Assembly (NCBI GenBank): GCA_019787685.1
Contig: JAHNUO010000019.1
Coordinates: forward strand, 1-64,000
DNA: 64,000 nt
Source of the DNA: Chiua virens
Lineage: Eukaryota; Basidiomycota; Agaricomycetes; Boletales; Boletaceae
Reading direction: 5' to 3'
The notes beneath the pieces were generated by a model that did not search any database, had not been told where the DNA came from, and saw only the letters and a list, made by a program, of their open reading frames with translations. The translations under genes were made by a program, and so were the position numbers. Shown one piece after another: positions 34,211 through 46,248 of this stretch (its first letter is position 1; the number at the start of each line of letters is the position of its first letter).

Positions 34211-36364
34211 TTTCAGGATGTAAGGGGGGAACGTGGTGAGGGATAGACCAGGGCCTGTTAGAGTACATACCATTGCAGATCGCTTTTGAGGCAAGTATGA
34301 GTGCCAATATAATACAACGAGCCGGTGATCCGAGGATCAACTTGTCGGAAATCGAACCTTGAGGCGCTGGAGAAGGATGAGCGAGGTGAAGGTGGTCAGA
34401 AAATGCAGGCTGATCCTTTGACGAGCATACGTACTCATGTTGCCAGTGCGTCGTGCCAGTGCGTGTTATCGTGTGTCCATTCATGCGTCGCGGAAGGGGT
34501 GGATTGGGCTACCCTGGTCACATCGTGGCGTCGTTGCGCATTGAGCACTATATTGAGCGAGGGGCGGGGGTGGCTCTAGTGTTGTGGGCAGAACTATCTC
34601 GAGTTAGTCTGGTATGCTTGCCTCTTTTAGACGGGCTGGTCACCAGACTAATCTCGAGTTTGCAAAACTTTGAACTTGACAAATCACGTCTACAGACAAT
34701 AATCAACTATAATTACGGATAATCCAAACCACTCGACGACATCAACAACCCCGCATCCCATACTTCACCATCCTGCTCATCATGAGCAACCGCCGCCGCT
34801 TCATCATCAGGTGAGGTAAAAGCCCTTTGTCAACCCAATCCAACTTGTTGAAACTGTAAGTGGTGCCTCCTAATACACCTCCGAGTCCGAGTCTGAGTCC
34901 ACCACTAATAACTTTTCTGGTTCGGCCCGACGCACCCGCTCAACAAAGCGATAAGAGTACCGGGACTGAACCAGTTGAACCAGATAGGAGAAATCGCAGC
35001 CATAGTAGTAGCACCACAGCTAACCGACCCCTCAGTACCCCTAACAATTATAACAGACTCATGATACGCCATAGACGGCCTCACCACCCACCTTTAAAAA
35101 TGGGAAGACAATGGATGGATAAATGTCGCACAGCCACGTATTGCACAACGTGTCCTGCAACACGTCCTGTCATGTTCCTGTTCCCTCATCGTGCAGTGTG
35201 TGAAACCACGTAGGCTGGGCCGCCATGGTCCTAACTTCTATCCAATATCTGTCAGCAGCCTGAGCCTGAGGGACTCGGACAAGTGATCTCATTTGGTTTA
35301 TTGTAGAAGTGCCCGTGTTTGCAAGTCTTATCACAGAGACTCATCACAATCGGGGACCGCACCGCACGTAAGTTTTCCGACATAAGTATATGTACGAATC
35401 GGAAATGCCTTGTTTACCTTAAGACCGACATTTATATAAATTTACATTGCCCCCCCTTACCCAGGACCAATTCCGCGTAAAACTTCGCCACAATTGATAT
35501 CCTCCTTGGAGTCCTCATGCTGAAACGCTGAAACGCTTGTGTTCCCAGGACCCTGCATCAAACTTAAGCTTCAAGGATCGGCACAATAATACCCATTAAT
35601 AAAACCACCCTATTGATACTTTATTCGGAGTAATTGTGTGAGGACGCACGGCTTCAGGTAATTTTGCTCAGCCCTTATCGTGCGACGTCACTGTTACAAA
35701 GCTGAGCGTTGAGTGGCGGCCCCGGAGTCAGCCTGTCGTACCAGTGTCAATTGTCATCTAGGCCCAGGTCACTACTAGGACTCCGTCTAGGAGAGCGATC
35801 AGAAACACAGTCCGTAGACTCCACTCTGATTCGTACCGTTCGAACTTATAATCCATTCTTGATTTGGCCTTTACCTGTCCGGTCGGACCCTGGCTACGCA
35901 AGACTCAGTGGATACGGTCCTACTGCTGTACTCCACGACGCACTGGGAACCATAACTAAGTATGAATATAACTGATCACGTCGCCCTTGTGTTATCGACC
36001 CAGTGAAACATTTTCATCCACAGTTATCTTCACTGGAAGTCGCGGGAATTTTGCTTCATGATGCAGGAAATCAACTTGGTGTTACAGGACTTGTTTTCGT
36101 CGCGAGGGACCGTCCACCAGCTCAAATAGAGTGGTCATTTCAGGTATGCATTTACACAACTTGAAGCAGAGCAACGAATGTTATCTATTTCTTAAAGATT
36201 GCAACTGATTGCGGTACCAAAACGTAGTACCTTCCTGTTACTCCATCATACAGGCCATGGCCTGCGATGACCGAGGCCTTGGGACTTCACACAGGTGACG
36301 TGTAACACTGCATGGTCTCCCAGAATGTTTTTCTTCGTAAGGCTCGGGCGCAGTGTCGACGCAG
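34211..36364. repeat. Intergenic before hyd8, module remains
   Basis: No gene supported. A hairpin (34598-34658) has arms CTCGAGTTAGTCTGGT and ACCAGACTAATCTCGAG. About 35,510-35,660 repeats the pre-hydrophobin block (CATCAAACTTAAGCTTCAAG, then GATCGGCACAATAATACC). About 36,020-36,180 repeats the distal block (CTTGTTTTCGTCGCGAGGGAC). The usual TATA position holds a degenerate TACAAAT near 36,365. Confidence 0.5.
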
Positions 36365-36453
36365 TACAAATATGACCTACCTTGCAGCATCGTCAACTCA
36401 CACAATCTCAGCCAGTCTCATCATTTCCAGAATTATAGTCTTCCTACACCACC

Positions 36454-36905
36454 ATGTTTATCAAAGCAAACATTATCGCAATCACTCTCGCACTTGCTGT
36501 TACAACTCTTGCAGAGGGTGACGCTGCGGATATTACCTATCCTAAGGTTCAGTGTCCGGGTGGTCTCACTGGCATGCGCTGCCAGATCTTGCGTCCAGCC
36601 AGCAAGATTACACTCGGCTTTCTTAGTCACGATACGGATTTCAATAAAGAGACTTTCCAAAGACTTCTTGACCTTGGCGGTGATGTTTGCTTTGAATGCG
36701 ATCTAACTGACGGGTGGTGGGTCGCATTTTCCACTACCAAGAGCTTCACTTCTGATCAAATATATAGCCCAACAGCTGTTTGCTGTAAAGGCCGATCCTG
36801 TAAGCAACTCTTCTTTGATGTTTCATTGACACCGGTGCTCACCATTTTGTGACAGTCTTCAAGGGCTTTGGTTGCGCCCCTGCAAACTCATGCTCCTGTT
36901 CCTAA
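36454..36905 (+). CDS. Divergent hydrophobin (hyd8)
   Basis: Exons 36454-36716, 36768-36799 and 36856-36905 give 114 residues. The signal peptide is MFIKANIIAITLALAVTTLA. The first doublet is broken: where the others have CC, this has RC (CPGGLTGMRC). An extra cysteine appears before Cys4 (DVCFEC), Cys5 is again splice-made (TG|C), VCC is present, and the end is FGCAPANSCSCS with two additional cysteines. Intron 1 is 51 bp and open. The promoter TATA is degenerate. Either a hydrophobin with re-paired disulphides or an early pseudogene. The open frame and intact splice sites favour a made protein. Confidence 0.8.
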
Positions 36906-38218
36906 TTTATTTCCATTGGATATTAATAGTGGAGATTTGGTTAACCCGCGATGACCGTTGTGGAACATGTAGTTGTCACCTGAATCCCCACACCTGACGT
37001 ATCTTTATTATCTGGGCAGCTGAGCGTCTGAAGTAAGGCACTAGAAAAGGTCTGAATCTGTGGTAAACAACCATACCCGCTCATTTGCGACCCAAGACAA
37101 TCATCACGGTTTTGCCACTCTGCTAGAAATCTCTATGCAGCCGTGGCAACGTCACCGCAAGTGATCCCGGTGTCATCGACTCGGCAGTGAAACATTATCG
37201 CAGCCATCGAGTCCGATCAACCAAAGTGCCAGTGAGACCCTGAAACTTCAAATAGTTCCCACATCGATCGTGAATTCCCTATGGTCTGTCGAAAAGCAAA
37301 GCACTCCACGAAAGCCTACATTTCTTTCTCTACATAACTCTTACAGAATCACCAGAATCCGGATCAATCGACTAAAGTAATCGAAAGTATTCAGAGATGA
37401 TCTCCTATCACATATGATTATCCTCATGCATCCCACAGCACGGCATGACGAATTGCTCACACCAGGCTCCTTGTCTAACTCGATGGAACCAACCCGTATG
37501 ACTCAAGGGTGACGCGATGTCTTCCTTTATCATGATTCTTTATACAGTACTCACCAGAAACGCTTCCTGAGCGCCAGAGCGGTGGACGAAAGGCAACACA
37601 CACTCTAGATCAGGAATAGTGCATATCGACTCGGAGCCACGCTCGGGTAAAGACGTACATGTCGCGTCAGAGGACATGAAATGAGACCGAACATGCAACC
37701 GAACTCTGTTGTATTCTGGATCGATCAATCTTCTAATTTCGATGTACACACCGATGCACTTGACGACCATCATCATATTCTTGGACGGGAACCACCGCCT
37801 CACTGGCATCCGACAATCATCTAACCAAACTCGAATGGATATGTAGCGTCGACGATCTAGCTGATTCGTAATTATCATCAAGGGTCCGTAACTGTACTAT
37901 GGAGCGTTCAAAACTACAAACAAGTCCGAGTCCACGGCTTTTCGTTCTACTGCGATTACGTTTCGTGATTCTGTCCAAGGCATCTCGATATCAAAGGCGA
38001 AAGCAAAAATGAGAATGGAAGAACGAGTCCATCACGATCTCATTCTCGACGTCACCCGCAAGGCATCTGAAACGGTGGCACGTCGAGCGTCGGAATGACA
38101 AATGTCGTTGCAGGGTCAGTAGGCCCCAAAGCGTATAGGGCCAGCCTCGTGTCCCCGCATGCACGCGCGAATTGATCATGATCATAAAAAAGAAGAGAAA
38201 GACGCCGGTCCGTGAAAC
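36906..38218. other. Intergenic, no supported gene
   Basis: Begins with the shared hydrophobin 3' element. A minus-strand open frame of 113 codons (37540-37881) is not recognised and has no clear splice partners. This marks the right edge of the hydrophobin array. Confidence 0.4.
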
Positions 38219-39936
38219 TCACACCAAAAACGTACTCGGCGGGTGTGCCGCGGCGAACGCATCCCATAGCGCGTCCTCCCCCATATCTCCGCCGCGTTCG
38301 GTCCCCACGTCGCATACAAATAGCGAGCGCAGGTTGAGCGTCAGCCGACAGCCAATCATGGCTTCCATCGCCGTTGGGAAGCCTTCTGATACCTCTACCC
38401 ATTGACTCTGGTGTGCGTGCGTCACTTCAACTTGTTGTACCTAGCGCAAGTATAGGACACGTACCCCGAGATAGCGTTCGAGGAGAACGCTGGTGATGAA
38501 CGCCAGCACGAGGCTGCTCGTGACAACACGATCAGGACACGTTTTCGTCGGCGATGAAGACGTACGAGATAAAGTATGTCACGTTCCCCATGACGAGTGC
38601 GTCTGCAATATAGACGCCATCCAACCGCTTGGCACGGTATCCAGACACCCAATGACTGACACTATACCACAACGCAAGCAGACAGAGCACGCCGTCGTAC
38701 ACGATGACGGGCAGCCACACGATGTATTGGTGGAAATATGATGGCGTGTCAAGGCTTGTGCAGATGTACAGCCCCGGTTCGATTTCGTTCGTGACTGTCA
38801 GAGATAACATCGGGAAAGCGGTTAGCGCAGTTGGACGAGTGATGGACGCGCGGAGACGTACTTATGGAATGTGTGATAAAGAATATCAAGATCGTCGACA
38901 TGGCTGCAATCTCACACACGTAACCTAAAATCATGATCGCAAGAATGATCCTCGAACCATGGTACAATGCGTACAGCCGTACTTGAAGCATCACTTCAAA
39001 GGGGTCGGCGATGGATGCAAGGGAACAACAGAACGTAGGACATACGCTGGATCAGGAATAATGCAAGCACGATGAGCATTGCTTGCGTAGAGATGTACAC
39101 TTTGCCTTGAAGGAGGTGAGAGATCCGGGAGCGAATGCCTCATCGCCTTTTTACTTACAGCTGTGGATGATGGGTCAGCTCAACACATCCATGATGTCGA
39201 CGCCAGAAAAGGACGCACAACTGTCATCATGATGTTATCAGCTTATCGAATTCCAAGGGAGCGTGCAAAGACCGGCATACATTCACACTTTGGGGCTCCC
39301 CTCCAAAGAAAGCTAACGACTTAAATGTTGACGAGCGCCGACGGGAGTAGATAAATATATCCCCACCGATCATATTCAAACTAAAGGCGGCGCACTCAGC
39401 TGAGCGGCCCTACACAAACAAAACGCCGTTGACAAACTCACATTGATATTGCATCACCAACGTAGCGGACCTAGTACAACAATATATCCATTCCAAAAAT
39501 GCACGACATGAAGATTGAGCCAAGACATACGAGTAGGTATGTGATGCTTCCAAACGAACAAGGATGGGTCTACCATCACACACAAGGTCATGGCTACGAC
39601 AAAGAGGACCGACGGCTGTTTGCTTACCCAGATGTGATCGACCTTGTGATCGAAAGCGTCAGTCTACATGGGCGGAGAGCGGTACCGAATTCGGATTCTC
39701 ACCTCTCGATCGAGCGAAATGACTGGGGGACCCAATCAGCTAACTGTTTCAGGAGTCGGACACAGAACGCTGACCATGGTCGTACAACACAACAACTGCG
39801 CCCGCCGCTGTGAAACGTGTTTTCCTCGTGACAAAGCTGCCAAAAGTAGCAGAAGAAGAGGCTGACTTTGACATGTCCGGATTATGTGGACCACATTTGC
39901 AGCCTGGATATAGTCCGCCGCGGAGACAACCGCCAT
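38219..39936 (-). CDS. DUF6533-type seven-helix membrane protein (A)
   Basis: Multi-exon gene starting MAVVSAADYIQAANVVH at 39936. Exons read in order: AAGAVVVLYDH, VISLDREVDHIW, THPCSFGSITYLLVCL, VRYVGDAISM, QLCVLFWRRHHG, GKVYISTQAMLIVLALFLIQ, MLQVRLYALYHGSRIILAIM, NEIEPGLYICTSLDTPSYFH, YIVWLPVIVYDGVLCLLALW, and a C-terminal GCRLTLNLRSLF. The YDH-x-DREVDxIW block and the RLYALY helix fit the basidiomycete DUF6533 family, whose function is unknown. Each exon has a counterpart in gene B (47830-49563). The last stop (38219-38221) may instead be bypassed by a splice, so the 3' end is tentative. Confidence 0.75.
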
Positions 39937-40968
39937 GGGAGAGGAATGTGATGGTCGACTCGGGGCGAGACAAGAAATGACCGTTTCTGTTACGATCTGG
40001 AATTTATACCCTTCTCAAGCGCGATTGTAACCATGATGCGTGTCGAGAAGAACGAATAAAAATTACGGACATACGTTCCTTTGGTCGCCACATTCACCCA
40101 AAGTAGAGATCCGAAAGAATATGGCACCTCAGTATGCCTGAGAAATCTAGTATCTTCCCTGAGCTCAGGCCTCAGATCAGGTTGAATTGGACCAGAAACT
40201 AGTGATTGTGTTCTGAATCTTACCTTTTATGTTAGCGTACCTGCTTCTTCCAAGTCTCACGCATCAACGTGTCCTCGCTGTCAGGCAAATTGCCACTAGA
40301 TCACAGATAAGTAGCCCAATCTGACAAAGGTATCAGAATCCACTCGTCACACTTTCCGAAGGGCTTGTCTGATTTTTACGTGTCACTATCGTTCCGAACA
40401 AACAGAAAGTCATACCATGCGTACTTCCGCACGAAGTCGTGGTCGTTGAAAAGCTGAAACATTCGTCGAGTACCAACAGATGAGTCATCCTACGATAAGG
40501 TCGGATATTGTCGCATTTTCCCGTAACGCGATCACCTCGGATTCCGTCGCTCGATACTGTATTCGCTCCATACATATGCCGTCAGAATGATTCTAACCTG
40601 CCTATCATCTTGATGTTCGCATACCCATGTTGATCACGTTTCGTGAACAATCTTCCACTTCCTCACCACGGGCATCTTCACCGTTTTTTTGAGTTTCTCA
40701 CCAGGGATGTCGTTCAGGACATTTCCTTCTGGTTGGGAAAGCACTTGCTCGAAAGATACATCGCGCGTGAAGCAATCTGGTTTCATGCAATGATCACAAT
40801 CATAGTGACATATAAGACACATGTCGTGCACGCATACGCAATGTAACGGGACCAGCTATACATAAGAGGAAGAATAGGCCCGGGAGATGGGTTTCACCGG
40901 TTCTGAAGAAAGAGGATGAATGAGCCAGGAGGCAAAACGAGGCAAAGGCGTGAGTGCGGAGAAGGATG
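39937..40968. other. Intergenic between DUF6533-A and rps29
   Basis: Upstream of gene A and downstream of the ribosomal protein gene. Several open frames under 85 codons, none recognised. Confidence 0.4.
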
Positions 40969-41280
40969 TCACACCTTGACGAAACCAATTGCAGCCGATT
41001 TTTCACGGAAGCACTGACGGCAGAGATCGAGGCCGTATTTTCGGATGAGACCTGCTTGGTGTGCGCAGAGGCGGCTGCAAGTATGAACACCCGTCGCGGT
41101 GCGTATGCCATACGATGAGGCGAGGTTGTCAACGTGGGTAACGATACCAACAGTATCAAGCACATTCACAATCAGAGATGTTGAACTGGCGACAAACAAA
41201 GGCAGAGACACTACTCACCACTGACGACTGCCCTTGCCATACTTGCGGGGACGAGAGAACCACACAGCGTCGTGCGTCAT
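40969..41280 (-). CDS. rps29: 40S ribosomal protein S29 (uS14)
   Basis: Two exons, 41219-41280 and 40969-41074, encode 55 residues. The start [20 protein letters not shown] is joined through the splice TG|C to [18 protein letters not shown] and [16 protein letters not shown]. The four zinc-binding cysteines (C-x2-C ... C-x2-C) and the GLIRKYGL(D/N)xCRQCFR signature identify uS14 of the small ribosomal subunit. The length fits the 55-57 residues typical of eukaryotes. The gene is intact and should be highly expressed. Its intron is long relative to its exons, as is usual for fungal ribosomal protein genes. Confidence 0.96.
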
Positions 41281-41693
41281 ATTTTAGAATGTTATTTCTT
41301 GAGGTGTCTTTGTATATGAGTGTATTCGAACTTGGCGAAGATGGGACTCACCTTGCAATGTCGAGGGGAAACACAAAGTCACTGAGGACGACATGTCCAC
41401 TTTGGGAAAGAACTGTACAGGTGGCTGAAATAAAGTTCAAGCTGTTCGGGAAATGCCGTTTTTAGGAAGATCAGAATTCGATTGCTACTGAGTTACAGAA
41501 TCGGCAGATACTACGAACACGCATCAACACATCATACATAGCCCATAATACTTGAACACACAATGACTACGAACCAAAACTATCAATACATTCACCGAAT
41601 TCAAGCCCATTCCAAAGAGTCCGAGCTCGCAGAACATGATCAAATAAGCCAACGCGAAAACGAGAACGCAAACCAGGCGATACCTTGTCGTTA
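41281..41693. other. rps29 promoter and pil1 3' region
   Basis: Between the start of rps29 and the stop of pil1, both on the minus strand. No open frame of note. It should hold the rps29 promoter and the pil1 terminator. Confidence 0.45.
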
Positions 41694-44621
41694 TCAATGC
41701 TTCTCCAAATCACTCACATATCTGCCCACACTATACCCCGCACTGTCCCCGCTGTACACGCCGATATAATCAATATTATCCCCTCTCTTCATGTCCAACT
41801 CCTCGTCCGATATCCGTGGATCTGGGTTCACGACCGACAATCTCGCTTTCGACGGTCCAGACGAAGGTGACACAGATCCCGCCACGGGTTTCCGCGGCAT
41901 CAACGGACTCGTATCCGCAGGTCCATGCTCGTACCCACTCGGGGAACGCATCTGTTGTCTTCGGAACGCAGCGGCTGAGATCGTCCGTGGGCCCCCAGTT
42001 GGACTCGGAGTCCCACCAACGCTGTTCAACGACGACGTGGAATAAGCCATAGAAGGAGATGAGAATGGTGGCGCTGGGCGAGGATATTCGGCAGGCGGAG
42101 CGCGGAGTATGGGGGATATTGACCCGGGCGTCTCGCCCGAGGCGGAATACCCCCGGACGTGTCGCGTCTCCATCATCGATGTATCTCGATTCGCAAATGG
42201 TGGATTGGGAGGAGGTAAAATTGGAGATGACGGAACGGAGCTGTAAGGTGTTCTACCTGAGGGTGAAGGGGGGACAGCAAAATGACTCTGAGGCGACGGT
42301 ACTGTTCGGTGCCCCGGGGGTGGTGAACCCTTTGGCGTGGCATACGCGCTCGAGGACGGTGCCGCCGCACTAAATGCCAACGCGTCCAACTCGCGCGAGA
42401 CTTCCCGCGCTGCGGCCGCATTGCGCGCCCGATCGTCCGCTGATTCGTCTGTCCGCATATCATCATAGTCTTCTTGGCCCAACCCAGTACTCTGGTGTTC
42501 GTGCGTTGGGCGGGCCACGTCTTCAGCGATAGCTGGGGGTGGGACGCGGGATATTCGCCTTTGACTCCCTGCGCGTGAAATTGTTGCGCCATCGCCCGTT
42601 TTGGGTGTCGCATCCATCGACACCGTTCTTTGAATAGGCGTCGAAACGTTCTCGTCCTGCTCTGGGGTGATTGTGTTGGCACTTGCCTCTCCGCCTTGCT
42701 CCGAGAAAGATGTGTCTTCGACGCGGTGCTTACCGTCCCTACCGACCACTTCTTCTTCCTCCAGCGACTGCCTATCATGGTCGTAAGCTAAGTCGTCCTC
42801 CTCTTCCCCATCCCGTTCCGAGGAAGAAGTAGGTCGCTGTGAAGGCACACGCGCGCTCGACGATGCCGGACGATCAGAATGAGCACCATCCTCACCCTGA
42901 CCCATTCTATCATCCCAAGCCCTAATCGCAGCCGGTGCCGCACCCGGAGGGAGGGTCGGAGGTGATGTGCTCCGTCGTGTCGCTCTTCTGGGCATTCGTT
43001 CCCCTTCCTGGCTGAGCGGAGGCGAACATACATATCCGTTTGACACGGGTGCGTGCGGTTCACTCTGAGCGGATCGCCCCACGGTCCCAGCGATAAGTTC
43101 ATATTTTGGTACAGGTTCGTCGGGGACGTGGTGTCCAAGTGAAGTAGCCTCGTCAAGGGTAAAGCCACGTTGAGACTGAGAGAGGGCGTCGGCAATAGAC
43201 GCCATCAGTGATTGATTGTCCTCAGTCTGTGGCACCCCACCGTCATGTGGCGCGGAAAGCGGAACAGGTCGTGTGGGACCCAGAGATGACGACGCCAAGG
43301 GGTGTTCACGCTCTCTGTGCGTATTCGCAGGTAGAGAGGAAAACTGAGGGGGAGCGTGCCCTGTTACCCCGAGTTCGTCGGCCGAAACACGCCTGTTCTG
43401 TAATATAATGCATGGGTCAGTTGTGCATACTCAACGTGTGTTACATGAGGGCAGAATATATGAACACCAGCCTCCAGGCAACAGCAAGGCAGCATAGATA
43501 CGGGACATACCACAGATGGTGGACCGGGAGGTGGGTTATATGCACCCAAAGTGAGTTCACTGCCCAATGAAGGAGTGGGAAGAAAGGGAGATTCAGCGGT
43601 ATCATCTTGAGCGGTTGAATGAAAAGGCTGAGATGCGAGGGCAGAAGTGGGGGTGCGTCCAGAAGGATTACCAGAAAAGGAGACCTGCGACACCGCACGT
43701 TCTACCTCGGTAACAAGGTTACCTACACGACCATGCGCATTATAATACGCACGGGGAAGACCAGGTTGTGTGCCATCCTCGGGAATGAACTGCGTGGTAA
43801 GAGGAAGGGACGAGCTCAGGTATATGCGTTTACAAGATGTGTCGACTTGCCTGTATCACCTGTCTACCGACTTCGCCTACAATCTAAGATATTGCGCTGA
43901 GGAAAGCAGATAGGAAGCAAGAAAAGACAGACGCACCAAGCCCTTTTCGCAACACTCGACGAGACCACCAAACTTGAAGCCCATCCAGTCTTTTGCACAC
44001 TTGCGCTTATAATCGCCCAATTCGGCCTCCTCTCGAACGATTTCCCCATCCATGGCCCGCATTTCGTCGCGTAACTTGTTGAGAGTGTCTGTTTGCACAC
44101 CGAGGTTCTTGTGTTCGGGGCTCATCTTATGGAGTTTCTTTTCGGCAGCCTCGGCGGATGCGCCGACACGGCGACGGCGACGACGGAGGTCATCGAGCGC
44201 TTCTTCGCGGGTTCGGACGGATTTCATGTTGTCCCGAACACTGTGGTGGAGAGACGAGTAGGTCGAGATGGCTGCTGCAAAGTGGGATATGATCTTCGAC
44301 GATGCAGTGAGAACGTCCTGCGAGACGAAAAATCAGACGGTTTCCCCGTATACCGTTCAAGGCATTGACATACACCAAGATCATCCCCTTCGCCTTGACC
44401 CCATGCTCGGAGCGCGTCCCCAGCCTTGAGAAGATCTACCCTTAGCTTTTGTAACCTGGAAAGCAACGTCAATGGTGGGCAAGAACACGCGGTTCGACGC
44501 ACGACGTGAGGACTGTCTTTTCAGCGGTAATAAGGTCTTGTAGAGGTCGGAGGTCGGAATTGCCTGCGAGTGCAGGTAAGGTGGTATTGTGGGCGATCTT
44601 GGTAGCGGCAGACTTGAACAT
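41694..44621 (-). CDS. pil1: Eisosome core protein Pil1/Lsp1 family, long C-terminus
   Basis: BAR-domain protein that assembles eisosomes under the plasma membrane. The start is MFKSAATKIAHNTTLPALAG at 44621. Exon 1 runs to 44503 and exon 2 is 44376-44455. The BAR region continues with LQKLRVDLLKAGDALRAWGQ, then EEALDDLRRRRRRVGASAEA, HKMSPEHKNLGVQTDTLN and AKDWMGFKFGGLVECCEKG, all close to the family signature. A later exon (AYYNAHGRVGNLVTEVERAV) ends the domain. The remaining ~530 residues, largely one exon (41694-43298), are Ser/Pro/Glu-rich and probably disordered. This gives roughly 800 residues against about 340 in yeast. Long tails like this are known in basidiomycete homologues, by recollection. 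Confidence 0.92.
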
Positions 44622-44882
44622 GGTTATCGTCCACAAAGAGACTGGCTAAGGAGTGGAGTCGTTTTGTCGTGTGCATTCCGCAGCGAGCTTCTGCTTGCAC
44701 AGCATTGTCACGGAATGAATAGGAGAAGTCACGGTCAGTGTTTCACCAGCCTGAGGTTTGCAAGATCACAGTGCCTGGCATTGCCATCCAGTATTGCCCA
44801 GCAAGACCCAGACATGTAAAGGTAAAATCCTGCGATTTCGAAGGAACTGCGCGACATAGCTGGTCCTTTTATACTTTGCCGA
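44622..44882. other. pil1 promoter region
   Basis: Between the pil1 start and the hAT element, whose target repeat begins 261 bp upstream of the ATG. No gene. The element may affect pil1 expression. Confidence 0.4.
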
Positions 44883-46248
44883 GGCGTGCTTAGGGTTCCG
44901 CACGGGTACGGGTAACACCGCGGTTATTCGTCAACGGGTATTGCGGGTACGGGTACGGTGTCAAGGAGCCATACCCGCGTGTACACCGTACCCGTATACC
45001 GCGGGTAAACGGTGTTCTGCGGGTAAGGCTTGGTCCTCGGCGGGATTAGTCGGGAATGTCGAGATCCGACTTGGAGATCTTACTCGATGAGCAGCCCAGA
45101 CTTCGAACGGAGCGTACTAGATGTCCTACGCAGTCTTTAGAGACAAAGTTTTATGTAATTGATTACAACAATGTATCAGGGAACCTATCAGTCTAATCTC
45201 CATGGAGTGGTCCGACAGGATGGAGTCCATAGGTATAAAGCAACGACACGGCGGTGCACGGTGCCTCCTCTCGTGCCTGTTGCAGCTAATGAAACTGTCC
45301 AGCAAGGCCATCCAAGTCTGTTTCTCCGAGTCGGGAGGACTCCTCACGATCTGAGTCTATTGCTGCCAATACTATTGACCTGACCCACGCCGATTCAAGC
45401 TCCGACTTAGGCGCAGTTGACGACCAGGTGGGAGAAGCAACAGCAGAGTTACTAGGTATCCTATCCACATTATCCTGACCATATTATTTAGATGCACTGA
45501 AAAAGACCCGGCGCTCTCCCGTCTACTCCTTCTTCCAGAACGAAGTTGATATCATATTCACAGAGTATCAATTGATGTCACTTGCAGCGCACACCTGATC
45601 AAATGGGTTACCGAGAGCAATCGGCCAACCAGCATTGTTCATGACTGCGAGTTGCGGGAACTTCTTCGTACGGGGAGGCCGCATTTGAGTATCCCGTCAT
45701 CCGACACACTTACTCGCAAAATTCACGTAGCCTTTGAAAAGGCCAGTCAACGCACTGGGACACTTCTTCGAGTACTTTTCTATCTTTCTTTTGGTCAACG
45801 ACTCGGAGTCTGAATGTCCTGGCCGTTTGCATTTGCAACAGATGTCACCTCCTTCATTTCACACGAAACCGACTGTCTCCGTCTGCCATCCGTATGTACC
45901 TTTGCCTAGGTGCTTGGGCAAGGTGTGATCTACTTTCTATGGAGGATCTACTTGCTGCGACCACAAGCCGGAAGCGCAAACGAGATGATCATGCCAGTGC
46001 CTCAGATGAGGAAAACACTTGAATACTTGTAATCTACAGTATTATGTCTAAGTCAATCAAGCCGCTGTACCTCTTGAAATACTTGGTCGCAGATACACAC
46101 CGCAAAACACCGCAGGACACCGCAAGACACCGTCATATTGACGGGTCGGTGTGTACCCGTACCCGCTACGGGTGCGGTGTCCGCGGGTACGGGTACGGTG
46201 TTGACTTTCCGACCCGCGGTGTTACCCGTGCGGAACCCTAGGCGTGCT
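44883..46248. mobile_element. Decayed hAT-type transposon with 8-bp target duplication
   Basis: The element spans 44891-46240 (1350 bp) between direct repeats GGCGTGCT at 44883-44890 and 46241-46248. Its ends are inverted: TAGGGTTCCGCACGGGTA on the left and TACCCGTGCGGAACCCTA on the right. An 8-bp duplication with TAGGG ends fits the hAT superfamily. Subterminal ACGGGTACGGGTA repeats occur on both sides. The interior retains scraps of a transposase on the plus strand, including SPVYSFFQNEVDI and, in another frame, LRTGRPHLSIPSSDTLTRKI, broken by stops and frameshifts. It is therefore non-autonomous. Confidence 0.85.
45505..45780 (+). pseudogene. hAT transposase remnant
   Basis: Broken coding scraps: SPVYSFFQNEVDIIFTEYQ near the start and, farther on in another frame, LRTGRPHLSIPSSDTLTRKI with VAFEKASQRTGTLLRVLF. 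The order fits the N-terminal part of hAT transposases, a BED-like zinc finger region and the following GRP...PS...R block. There are frame shifts between pieces and the catalytic core is missing. Confidence 0.6.

Noticed and set aside
39499..39813. Plus-strand frame of 104 codons
   Set aside because: Antisense to the first exons of DUF6533-A, which have paralogue support.
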